Shown piece after piece: positions 7,271-15,731 of a stretch of DNA of 23,092 bases. The translations under genes were made by a program, and so were the position numbers. Positions within the stretch are counted from its first letter, which is position 1. Each line of letters begins with the position of its first letter. Below the pieces are notes generated by a model, which had not been told where the DNA came from, ran no database searches, and saw only the letters and a list, made by a program, of their open reading frames with translations. This stretch comes from Acholeplasmataceae bacterium (GTDB lineage: Bacteria > Bacillota_I > Bacilli_A > Acholeplasmatales > Acholeplasmataceae): assembly GCA_030656435.1 (NCBI GenBank), contig JAUSOA010000057.1, forward strand, positions 1 through 23,092, read 5' to 3'.

Positions 7271-9337
7271 ATGGATTTCGATAAAGTAGAGAAGCGAGTA
7301 ACCTTTAAGAAAAAGGATAATAAAAAAGATGTTTTATCATGGGCGATAGCTATACCGTCTATCTTTTTGTTTGCTTTCTTTATTTGGGGTCCATTATTAC
7401 AAAATATTGTTTATTCATTTGCTAAAACAAGAAATTTCGATATGATCGGTTTCAATGGTATTCAAAACTATATCAATGTCTTTTCAGACCCAAGATTTTC
7501 ACAAGCCTTAGGAAATACATTGCTATATGTTTTATATTCCTTGATTATTGGGTTTTTCATTCCAATTATTCTAGCTTTATTAATAAGTGAAGTCATTAAG
7601 ACAAAAAGTTTGTTTAAGGTAGGTTTCTACCTACCTAATATCGTTCCAGCAATTGCAGTCATTTTGACATGGAAGATTATGATGGACGCCAATGATTATG
7701 GATTCTTTAATATATTACTCGCAAAGGTTGGTTTAGGGACATCCAGATGGATATCCAATGACTCCTTATCGATTCTTTTAATCATAATGACCTTAACCTG
7801 GAAATCTGCAGGTGCGACAATGTTAATCTATTTAGCTACTGTACAATCTGTTGATCACTCTTTATATGAAGCAGCAAGAATCAAAGGGCTATCGGTATGG
7901 AAGAGACTTAAATATATAACGATACCTGCATTATTACCTAATATCAAATTATTATTAATTATTCAAATCATTTCAGTTTTTCAAATTTTTTATGAACCCA
8001 TGATTTTCATGGGGCAAACCAATAATTCAGCAAATACATTAGGGTTACTCATTTATAAGTTGATCTATACAACACAAGATACCGGTCAAGCAGCAGCCTT
8101 AGGTGTGCTCACGATGTTTATCTTATTGCTATTTACTTATGTTTACTTATATTTTGATAAGAAAACTCGAATGAATCAGTTAAAGATGAAGCCTTATGTA
8201 ACCTATGACATGTTATTAGAAAAGATTGAAAATAGAAATCAAAAAAAGGTTTATAAATTCCTAAACCATTTGAACCATTTATTGAATAAGATAATGAAGT
8301 CTATATATAAGGCTTTAGTCTTCATTAAAGTGATATGGATTATAGATCAGATCAATAAATTAATGAATTATATATTTACTTATACGAAAAAATACGGATT
8401 AAAGATCTTTGAATCAAAGAAGGATGGTATCTTAACCTACTCTGATTATAAGAAGTCAAGCAGAAGAATTGGATACTACTTCATGTATTTCATTCTTATT
8501 ATAGGATTGATGATTGTCTTAATGCCATTTATATGGCTATTTGTCACATCATTTAAAAATAGTAATGAGCTTCTTCAATCACCAGCAAATTATACATTTT
8601 TCCCGAGTTCCTTTGATTTCACTAAGTTTGTAACAGTCATTGAAAAGACTCAAATTATGAAAAATGTGTATAACTCATTATTTATCTCACTTGGTGCAGC
8701 ACTATGTGCAATTCTTTTTAATGGATTACTCGCTTATGTGATTGCAGTCTTAAAGCCTAAGGGAAGTAAAGTGATTTTTTATTTGATTTTAGGATCGATG
8801 TTAATTCCACCAGCAGTGGCACTTGTTCCACTATATACCAATATCTCAAGTATTTATAGAGTCATCGCATCTATTTCAGGAATGTCACTAAGACAAGTGC
8901 AATCCACATTTATTACCTTAATACCCTTTTGGTTAATCGCTGGAGCTTCACCATTTTTCTTTCTACTATTTAAAACACATTTTGAAAGCCTACCTAAAGA
9001 CTTATTTGAAGTTGCTGAACTCGAAGGAGCGACAAAACTTCAAACATTCTTTAAGATTATCGTTCCATTATCGAAGCCAGTTATTATGGTTGTAGCAATA
9101 TTTTCTGTCACTGGTGCTTGGAATGACTTCCTACTTCCTTATATCATGATTACCAATCAAGATTACTGGACAGTGATGATTAAGCTCTTTAGAGTACATG
9201 TCGAAATGTTTGCGTATAACATCACATTAGACCAATTCTTAAGTCTATTGCTATTTACGATGATTCCACCAATGATTATCTTCTTTATTTTCCAGAAACA
9301 AATTACACAAAATGCCACAACAACAGGCATTAAATAG
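7271..9337 (+). CDS. Fused MalF-type and MalG-type ABC sugar permease
   Basis: A single 688-residue membrane protein carrying both permease halves that are normally two separate subunits. Residues 1-~305 are a MalF/UgpA-type half with six hydrophobic segments and an EAA loop at ~200 (EAARIKGLSVWKRLKYITIP). Residues ~400-688 are a MalG/UgpE-type half, again with about six segments and an EAA loop at ~580 (EVAELEGATKLQTFFKIIVP). Between them lies a ~90-residue Lys/Ile/Asn-rich linker with amphipathic stretches. The frame is continuous with no stop or obvious slip, so fusion is genuine on this sequence. The ATG lies 1 base past the binding-protein stop; the nearest SD-like GAGG is 14 bases upstream, so coupled translation is likely. 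It imports the ligand of the preceding lipoprotein, powered by the ATPase encoded next. Confidence 0.9.
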   Translation: MDFDKVEKRVTFKKKDNKKDVLSWAIAIPSIFLFAFFIWGPLLQNIVYSFAKTRNFDMIGFNGIQNYINVFSDPRFSQALGNTLLYVLYSLIIGFFIPIILALLISEVIKTKSLFKVGFYLPNIVPAIAVILTWKIMMDANDYGFFNILLAKVGLGTSRWISNDSLSILLIIMTLTWKSAGATMLIYLATVQSVDHSLYEAARIKGLSVWKRLKYITIPALLPNIKLLLIIQIISVFQIFYEPMIFMGQTNNSANTLGLLIYKLIYTTQDTGQAAALGVLTMFILLLFTYVYLYFDKKTRMNQLKMKPYVTYDMLLEKIENRNQKKVYKFLNHLNHLLNKIMKSIYKALVFIKVIWIIDQINKLMNYIFTYTKKYGLKIFESKKDGILTYSDYKKSSRRIGYYFMYFILIIGLMIVLMPFIWLFVTSFKNSNELLQSPANYTFFPSSFDFTKFVTVIEKTQIMKNVYNSLFISLGAALCAILFNGLLAYVIAVLKPKGSKVIFYLILGSMLIPPAVALVPLYTNISSIYRVIASISGMSLRQVQSTFITLIPFWLIAGASPFFFLLFKTHFESLPKDLFEVAELEGATKLQTFFKIIVPLSKPVIMVVAIFSVTGAWNDFLLPYIMITNQDYWTVMIKLFRVHVEMFAYNITLDQFLSLLLFTMIPPMIIFFIFQKQITQNATTTGIK

Positions 9338-9346
9338 AGGTTTATG

Positions 9347-10639
9347 ATGAGCAGGATTTCTCTCCAAAAAGTTTATAAGTCTTTTCAAAAGAATTTAAAC
9401 GTTATTAGTGATTTCGATTTAGAAATCTTTAATGATGAATTTTTGGTGATTGTTGGACCATCCGGCTCAGGAAAAACGACAACTTTAAGAATGATTGCAG
9501 GACTAGAAGAGTTAAGTGATGGGAAATTATATATAGATGATCATCTTCAAAATGATGAAGACCCATCCACTAGACATTTAAGCTTTGTTTTTCAAAACTA
9601 TGCATTATTACCTCATTTAACCATTTATGAGAATATAGCATTTGGTTTATTAAACCTGAAGTTAAGTGAACTTGAAAGAAGAAAAAAAGTAGAAGAAATC
9701 GCTAGAAAGCTATCCTTACTAGAAAAGCTTGGAAGCTATCCCAATCAGCTATCTGGTGGACAGCGCCAAAGAGTAGCCTTGGCTAGAGCATTAGTGGACC
9801 AAGAAAAATTGATTTTATTCGATGAACCACTTTCTAACTTAGATGCTCTTCTTAGATCTGAAATGAGAAGTGAACTATTAAAGCTTCAAAAAATGTTTCA
9901 AACAACCTGTGTATATGTCACCCATGACCAAGTTGAAGCGATGGCCATGGCAAGCAGAATTGTTTTAATGATGGAAGGTAAAATAGTTCAGGTTGGTACG
10001 CCTTATCAAATGTTTCATAATCCTGCACACCTAGATACCTCATTATTTATAGGTCTACCTGAAGCAAATTTGATAACAGTATCCATTAAAGATCAAAGGA
10101 TATATGTTGATGATCAAGAAATTGCTTTAAATGATGAAGTGAAGTTGTTAATTAAAAAAAATCAACTCAGTAAAGCGTTGATAACGATAAGACCTAAGGC
10201 ACTAAGAGTTCATCATCAATTTAAAGCTATCTTAACAAAGGGTAAGCTTGTAGCAGTTGAAAACTTTGGTGTGAGTAAGCTACTTCATATCGAAGCACTC
10301 AACCAAACATTTAGAGCTGAAGTTGATCAAGACTTTATCGAGCAAGATGATCTTTATTTAGACTTTACGGGAGAGACTTATCTCTTTAATGAAGATAAAA
10401 AAAGAGTAAGAGAATATCAATTTCAAGAGCTTATCTTTGAAGCTCTACCTGTACCTTTAGAGGAGCTTCAAGTCATTCGAGAGCTTATCAATTATGGATA
10501 TCATATATCCTATGATGATAAAAAAGCGAATGTTTTATATAACAAGAAAAATCATACATATCAATTAATGATGAATGAAAAAATATATGATTTAAAAAAT
10601 CTTCAAGACATCTTGAACATACTCAGCTACAGAAAATAA
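9347..10639 (+). CDS. ABC sugar importer ATPase (MalK/MsmK/UgpC type) with extended C-terminus
   Basis: Cytoplasmic ATP-hydrolysing subunit for the fused permease. The motifs are in order (numbering from the ATG at 9347): Walker A GPSGSGKTT from G37, Q-loop QNYALLPH, signature LSGGQRQR from L135, Walker B LILFDEP at ~155, D-loop SNLDA and H-loop THD. A TOBE-like regulatory region follows. The GAGG overlapping the upstream TAG lies 6 bases before the ATG at 9347 but only 3 before an in-frame ATG at 9344, so 9347 is preferred. At 430 aa it exceeds the usual ~360-375 of MalK-type subunits. The last ~75 residues (from about FQELIFEALPVP) do not look like TOBE and may be an added small domain. Confidence 0.92.
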   Translation: MSRISLQKVYKSFQKNLNVISDFDLEIFNDEFLVIVGPSGSGKTTTLRMIAGLEELSDGKLYIDDHLQNDEDPSTRHLSFVFQNYALLPHLTIYENIAFGLLNLKLSELERRKKVEEIARKLSLLEKLGSYPNQLSGGQRQRVALARALVDQEKLILFDEPLSNLDALLRSEMRSELLKLQKMFQTTCVYVTHDQVEAMAMASRIVLMMEGKIVQVGTPYQMFHNPAHLDTSLFIGLPEANLITVSIKDQRIYVDDQEIALNDEVKLLIKKNQLSKALITIRPKALRVHHQFKAILTKGKLVAVENFGVSKLLHIEALNQTFRAEVDQDFIEQDDLYLDFTGETYLFNEDKKRVREYQFQELIFEALPVPLEELQVIRELINYGYHISYDDKKANVLYNKKNHTYQLMMNEKIYDLKNLQDILNILSYRK

Positions 10640-10663
10640 GGTCTGTGTGAGAAGGAGATTACT

Positions 10664-12910
10664 ATGGCTAAAATTGCACAAAGATATTTAGATATCGATC
10701 CATGGATGCTCATTGAAAATGGCTTCCATGAAGAAAGAGCTTTGGTTTCAGAGTCCTTGTTTTCGCTATCCAATGAATATATGGGTGTTAGAGGATACTT
10801 TGATGAAGGATACCAAAAGGATACTTTAATAGGAACCTATTTTAATGGTATCTATGAAGTGCCTAAGGATATTAGAAGAAGTCATTACAAAGGGATTTCT
10901 GATAAGCTGCATTATATGGTCAATGCAGCCAATCCGTTCTATTTAAGAATCTATATTGGTGACGAACCATTTATCTTCGATCCTAAAAAAATTGAAGGAT
11001 ATAAGAGAACATTAGATTTTAAAACAGGTGAAACAACTAGAACGTATCGTGTTGGTAATCTATTTGAGATCACATTCAAAAGAATAATGAATATGAAGAC
11101 CTATCAAATATCTCATCAAAAGGTGATTGTTAAACCAATCACTTATTTTGGTAGCATCACATTAGCATTTGGTATAGACTTTAACACAAAGCATTGGGGT
11201 AATCCTGGATATTGGGATTTAAAAAAGTCTAAGAAGAATTTAAGTCTAGGTGCTACAACAACCAATCAAAGTGTTTATGTAGGATATAAACTAGATACGA
11301 ATAACGATTATCAATCCAGTGTAACTATAGAAAACAAACTAAACCTAGAGACTTTAAATTTAAACTTGAATACTATTATTGAAATCGATAAAACGATTGT
11401 TTCATTAATTGATAAAACAAAGGTTAGAGATCTTATCTTCTTTGAGGAAGAAGCGAATAAGCTTTTAAGCGTAACATCTTATGATCAAACAAAAAATGAT
11501 AATATAAAATTCTTCGAAGAGTATTGGGCTAAAAATGACATTCAAATCAATGGAGATGCATTAAATCAGCAAGGCATTAGATATTGTTTATTTCAACTCG
11601 TTGGAACCTATCAGGGTGTATCTGAGCATAACAATATCGGTGCGAAGGGATTAACAGGAGAAGCCTACTCAGGACATGCATTCTGGGATTCAGAAACATA
11701 CTGTATACCTGTTTATTTATTCACCAATCCGAAGGCTGCTAAAAATCTATTGATGTTTAGATATAACACATTAAATCAAGCAAGAAAAAGAGCGAAGGAA
11801 TTAGATTGTAATGGAGCATGCTATCCAATCGCTACCTTAAATGGTGATGAGGCATGCGACCTATGGCAGCATGCATCACTACAGTTTCAGCCCACAAGTG
11901 CAGTTGCATATGCAATTTGGCACTATGTTAAGAATACGAAAGATATTGAGTTTTTAATCGATTATGGCTTTGAAATGCTAGTTGAAATCGCTAGATTCTT
12001 TTCATCTAGAGGACAATACAATCATGACATGACTAAATTTGGTTATTATGGTGTCATGGGGCCTGATGAATTCCAAATGATGGTTAATCATAACGCGTAT
12101 ACCAATTTACTCGCGAAAACCTCGATGGAGTATTTGATTGAAGTTTATGAGACTTATCAGAAGAATCATAAAGTTCAAGAGGTTATGAATAAGTTAAACC
12201 TTAAGGATAGTGAAATAGAAGTTATGAGAAAGAAGTGTCAGCTCATGTATCTTCCATATGATGAAAAGACAAAGATCTATGAGCAGCATGAAGGCTTTCA
12301 TGATCTACCTCATCTGGATATTCATTCTATACCTGTCACAGATTTTCCATTATATGCAAATTGGAGCTACGATAGAATATATCGTAACGATATGATTAAA
12401 CAACCAGATGTCTTAATGTTTATGTTCTTATATAGCACACAATTTGATTTAGAAACGAAAAAAGCAAACTATGACTACTATGAACCAAAGACAATTCATG
12501 AGTCTTCATTATCTCCTTCTATTCATTCTATTTTAGCATCAGAATTAGGATATAAGAAAGAAGCACTAGACTTCTTTGGATTCGCTACCCGTATGGACTT
12601 AGATGACTATAATAGAAATGCTAGAGAAGGTCTTCATATCACATCGATTGCTGCAGCATGGGTAAATATTGTTTATGGATTTGGAGGGCTCAGAAGTGAT
12701 GGAGAAATCATTAAGCTATCTCCATATTGTCCAGAGTCTTGGACATCCTATCAATTTCATTTACAGCTTTTTGGATCAAATATCCAAGTCTATGTGGATA
12801 AAAAAAATATTACATTAACTCTAGATAAAGATTTAGATGAACCAATAGAAATCTATAATGAGGTTTATAAACTTAAAAAGGGGATCTATAAGATTCATGT
12901 GGCTAATTAA
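10664..12910 (+). CDS. GH65 family glycoside phosphorylase (first copy, substrate undetermined)
   Basis: Cytoplasmic inverting phosphorylase that would split an alpha-glucosidic disaccharide with phosphate to give beta-glucose 1-phosphate. The ATG follows AAGGAG by 6 bases; 748 aa is a normal GH65 length. Family marks are the N-terminal SESLFSLSNEYMGVRG, GHAFWDSETYCIP in the (alpha/alpha)6 barrel, the general acid in MGPDEF (E469), KQPDV, and the phosphate-site HESSLS. The loop at ~393-413 reads NGDEACDLWQHASLQFQPTSA. It differs from the GEE..NEWE-type loop I recall for maltose and trehalose phosphorylases, so maltose should not be assumed. Nigerose, kojibiose and glucosyl-rhamnose phosphorylases are alternatives. 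The gene overlaps the next by 14 bases, and pgmB follows that. Confidence 0.9.
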   Translation: MAKIAQRYLDIDPWMLIENGFHEERALVSESLFSLSNEYMGVRGYFDEGYQKDTLIGTYFNGIYEVPKDIRRSHYKGISDKLHYMVNAANPFYLRIYIGDEPFIFDPKKIEGYKRTLDFKTGETTRTYRVGNLFEITFKRIMNMKTYQISHQKVIVKPITYFGSITLAFGIDFNTKHWGNPGYWDLKKSKKNLSLGATTTNQSVYVGYKLDTNNDYQSSVTIENKLNLETLNLNLNTIIEIDKTIVSLIDKTKVRDLIFFEEEANKLLSVTSYDQTKNDNIKFFEEYWAKNDIQINGDALNQQGIRYCLFQLVGTYQGVSEHNNIGAKGLTGEAYSGHAFWDSETYCIPVYLFTNPKAAKNLLMFRYNTLNQARKRAKELDCNGACYPIATLNGDEACDLWQHASLQFQPTSAVAYAIWHYVKNTKDIEFLIDYGFEMLVEIARFFSSRGQYNHDMTKFGYYGVMGPDEFQMMVNHNAYTNLLAKTSMEYLIEVYETYQKNHKVQEVMNKLNLKDSEIEVMRKKCQLMYLPYDEKTKIYEQHEGFHDLPHLDIHSIPVTDFPLYANWSYDRIYRNDMIKQPDVLMFMFLYSTQFDLETKKANYDYYEPKTIHESSLSPSIHSILASELGYKKEALDFFGFATRMDLDDYNRNAREGLHITSIAAAWVNIVYGFGGLRSDGEIIKLSPYCPESWTSYQFHLQLFGSNIQVYVDKKNITLTLDKDLDEPIEIYNEVYKLKKGIYKIHVAN

Positions 12911-15062
12911 AGAAAATGGTTTTGATAAAGAGCATATCATTCATAGAGGTAATCAATTTATAATCGGACATATGAAGTTAGGTGTTAGAGGAACCTTGGA
13001 TGAATTTAGAAGAGCAGAGAAGGTAGCAATCACTCTGCCTTTTGTCTATGATCAAGTGGGTGATGGATGGAGAGAACCAGTGAATGCGTTTAATCCATTG
13101 TTTAGTGAAGTGATTATAGATGGGAAACCTTTAAATGTTTTAAATGGTCATGTCATCTCACATGAACAAACATTAGATATGAAAAATGCAGTCATGTCTA
13201 GAAGAAGCGTAATCCAAAGAGGTGACTATCAAGTCACTATAGAATCTTCTAGATTCGTATCTAGCGTCGATGAAAGATTAATAATTTCTAAATTTCAAGT
13301 ATCTATTGATAAAGATATAAAAATAGTTATTAAAACTGGTATTGATATTGATATTTGGGACATCAATGGTAAGCATATAGAAGATGTTAAGCTAAGTGAA
13401 AAAGGATATTTAAAAGTAGAAGGTGTTACACATGAAAAAGGACACCTGATTACTTGTCTAAAAGAAATAACTCCATTATTTGAAAATAGTAAAGTAAAGA
13501 TTGAAAAAAATAATGATGGCATTTTTTATGGTATAGAGATTGATGCTAAAAAAAATCATGTCTATAAATTTGAATCCTTTGCAGTCATTGGTGTCGATCA
13601 AGAAAATGATGATTTAGAAAATAAACTATCAGAAGTATTACATGAAGGGTATCACAAAAGATTAGAAAAACATAGTCAAATTTGGAATCAAAAATGGGAT
13701 GTATCCAACGTCATCATCAAGGGTGATGACGCAGCAGACGTAGCCTTAAGATACTCCATTTATCATTTACTGTTATTGGCACCACAAAGCAATTCTCAGT
13801 CTATTCCTGCTCGTGGGATATCTGGACAAACCTATAAAGGTGCAGTATTTTGGGACACTGAAATCTTTATGTTACCCTTTTATTTAAATACAGATTTAGT
13901 GAGTGCGAAAAGGATTATCCTTTATCGAATTCAAGGGTTACCAGGAGCTAAACAAAAAGCGAAATCCTATGGTTTTAAAGGAGCCTTTTATGCATGGGAA
14001 TCTCAAGAGGATGGATTTGATGCATGTACAGATTATAATGTTACAGATGTATTTACGAAAAGACTTATTCGAACTTATTTTAAGGATAAACAAGTTCATA
14101 TCTCAGGAGATATCGTCTACGCAATGAAGATGTATATTGATAGAACAAAGGACTTTAGTATATTAAAGGATGGAGCACTTGAAGTCATTTTAGAGGTTGC
14201 TAGATTTTATTTAGATTATGGACACTATTCAATTCTAAAAAATAGATTTGAGATTTGGGATGTCATGGGTCCTGATGAATATCATGAGCGAGTTCATAAT
14301 AACGCGTTCACCAATCAACTTGTCAAAATGGTTTTTGAATCAGTTCTTGATTATGAAGAATATTTTGAAAGCGAAAATGATTCCTACTTTAATGATATGG
14401 TAGAAAAGTTAAGCTATCATCACGAATTAGAGTTGATTAATAAGTATAAGGATTTAGTTTACATCAAAGAAATAGAAGACAGTCTAGTGATTGAACAATT
14501 TGATGGATACTTCAATCATAAGGATATCAATAAAGATGAGCTATTCAAGCTTAAACTTCATGAGCATGAGTATCTTGGTGGACAAGGTCTAGCAGGAGAT
14601 ACTCAAATCATTAAGCAAGCTGATGTCATCAGCATGCTATATCTTTTTAAAGAAAAATATTCAAAGGAAGTTATAAAAAACAACTGGGAGTATTATGAAC
14701 CAAGAACTGAACACGGGTCAACACTATCGGCAAGTATGTATGCATTAACCTCATGTATGATTAGTCACCCTGATCATGCATATCCACTTTTTATGAAATC
14801 AGCAACTGTAGACTTAACTGGAAAATCCAAGCACTTTGCTGGAGGTATTTATATTGGTGGCACACATCCTGCTGCATCCGGTGGGGCCTATATGACAGCT
14901 ATTTTTGGGTTCTCAGGGCTTTCCTTTAATCAGGGTATCAAAGTGAACCCTAAGCTTCCTCAATCATTTGAGAATATATCCTACACGGTTAGAGATAAGG
15001 GTAAGTTATATAAGGTAAACGTAGACAGAAATGAATCTAAGATCATGGAGGAAAAAGATTAA
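12897..15062 (+). CDS. GH65 family glycoside phosphorylase (second, divergent copy)
   Basis: A second inverting alpha-glucoside phosphorylase, 721 aa from the ATG at 12897. That start overlaps the first gene by 14 bases and begins MWLIKENGFD, aligning with the PWMLIENGF start of the first copy. An in-frame ATG at 12858 would add 13 residues encoded within the first gene and has no good RBS. Family marks are KLGVRGTLDEF, GAVFWDTEIFMLPFY, the general acid in MGPDEYHE (E461), KQADV, and HGSTLSAS at the phosphate site. The loop before the acid (~375-403) contains FKDKQVHIS, and GGTHPAASGGA near the C-terminus differs from the first copy, so the two probably have different substrates. The motif set resembles kojibiose/nigerose-type members more than maltose phosphorylase, a tentative reading. 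Its stop overlaps the pgmB start as TAATG. Confidence 0.88.
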   Translation: MWLIKENGFDKEHIIHRGNQFIIGHMKLGVRGTLDEFRRAEKVAITLPFVYDQVGDGWREPVNAFNPLFSEVIIDGKPLNVLNGHVISHEQTLDMKNAVMSRRSVIQRGDYQVTIESSRFVSSVDERLIISKFQVSIDKDIKIVIKTGIDIDIWDINGKHIEDVKLSEKGYLKVEGVTHEKGHLITCLKEITPLFENSKVKIEKNNDGIFYGIEIDAKKNHVYKFESFAVIGVDQENDDLENKLSEVLHEGYHKRLEKHSQIWNQKWDVSNVIIKGDDAADVALRYSIYHLLLLAPQSNSQSIPARGISGQTYKGAVFWDTEIFMLPFYLNTDLVSAKRIILYRIQGLPGAKQKAKSYGFKGAFYAWESQEDGFDACTDYNVTDVFTKRLIRTYFKDKQVHISGDIVYAMKMYIDRTKDFSILKDGALEVILEVARFYLDYGHYSILKNRFEIWDVMGPDEYHERVHNNAFTNQLVKMVFESVLDYEEYFESENDSYFNDMVEKLSYHHELELINKYKDLVYIKEIEDSLVIEQFDGYFNHKDINKDELFKLKLHEHEYLGGQGLAGDTQIIKQADVISMLYLFKEKYSKEVIKNNWEYYEPRTEHGSTLSASMYALTSCMISHPDHAYPLFMKSATVDLTGKSKHFAGGIYIGGTHPAASGGAYMTAIFGFSGLSFNQGIKVNPKLPQSFENISYTVRDKGKLYKVNVDRNESKIMEEKD

Positions 15063-15694
15063 TGATTAAAGCAGTTATATTTGATCTAGATGGTGTCATC
15101 GTCAGTACAGATGAACTTCATTTTCTCGCATGGAAATATATTTCCGATCAAGAGCATATTGAATTTAGTAAAACAATCAATCACCGCTTAAGAGGAGTAT
15201 CTAGAATGGCATCTCTTGAGATTATCTTAGAAAAGGCAAAAAGAGCTTATTCGAATGAAGAAAAAGAAGCGTTAGCAGAAAAGAAGAATAACTACTACAT
15301 AGAGCTCTTAAGTAGTCTTACACCAAAAGATATTTTACCTCATGTTTTAGAAGTGTTAGGTAAACTTAAAGAAAAAGGGATCAAAATCGCGATTGGATCA
15401 TCTTCAAAAAATGCGAAGGCAATTCTTAGACAGATTAGATTAATAGATATCTTTGATGAGGTTGCTGATGGTAATGATATTATTAATTCTAAACCAGCAC
15501 CTGATGTATTTTTAATAGCAGCTAAAAAGCTAGGATTAAATCCTAAGGATTGTGCAGTTGTTGAAGATGCTGTTGTTGGTATTGAAGCAGCGAAAGCTGC
15601 ACAAATGACAGCTATCGCAGTCTTTGATGCAAAAAATTCAGAGCTTGCAGATTATAGATTTGACGACATAAGAGATATTTTAACGCTTGTTTAG
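15062..15694 (+). CDS. pgmB: Beta-phosphoglucomutase
   Basis: HAD-superfamily enzyme converting beta-glucose 1-phosphate, the product of inverting GH65 phosphorylases, to glucose 6-phosphate for glycolysis. The 210 residues show the nucleophile/acid pair D8 and D10 in FDLDGV, the cap motif RGVSR that sets beta-PGM apart from general HAD phosphatases, GSSS, KPAPD, and the metal-binding VEDA. The ATG shares one base with the preceding TAA (TAATG), with a GGAGG 10 bases upstream, so translation is coupled to the second phosphorylase. This gene is the best evidence that the locus runs by phosphorolysis. Confidence 0.93.
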   Translation: MIKAVIFDLDGVIVSTDELHFLAWKYISDQEHIEFSKTINHRLRGVSRMASLEIILEKAKRAYSNEEKEALAEKKNNYYIELLSSLTPKDILPHVLEVLGKLKEKGIKIAIGSSSKNAKAILRQIRLIDIFDEVADGNDIINSKPAPDVFLIAAKKLGLNPKDCAVVEDAVVGIEAAKAAQMTAIAVFDAKNSELADYRFDDIRDILTLV

Positions 15695-15697
15695 GTG

Positions 15698-15703
15698 TAT
15701 AAT
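15698..15703 (+). promoter_or_regulatory. Candidate -10 element for the LacI-family gene
   Basis: TATAAT sits 28 bases before the ATG of the regulator gene, in the 37-base gap after pgmB, and is followed by AAAGGAG as RBS. No good -35 is seen 16-18 bases upstream, so this may be a weak or activator-dependent promoter, and read-through from pgmB is also likely. Confidence 0.45.
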
Positions 15704-15731
15704 AAACATAACAAAGCATTAAAGGAGCAGT

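Noticed and set aside
7271..9337. Fused permease as a sequencing frameshift artefact joining two genes
   Set aside because: The linker is in one frame without an internal SD-plus-ATG at the start of the MalG half, and has protein-like composition, so fusion is the simpler reading; read data could still overturn it.
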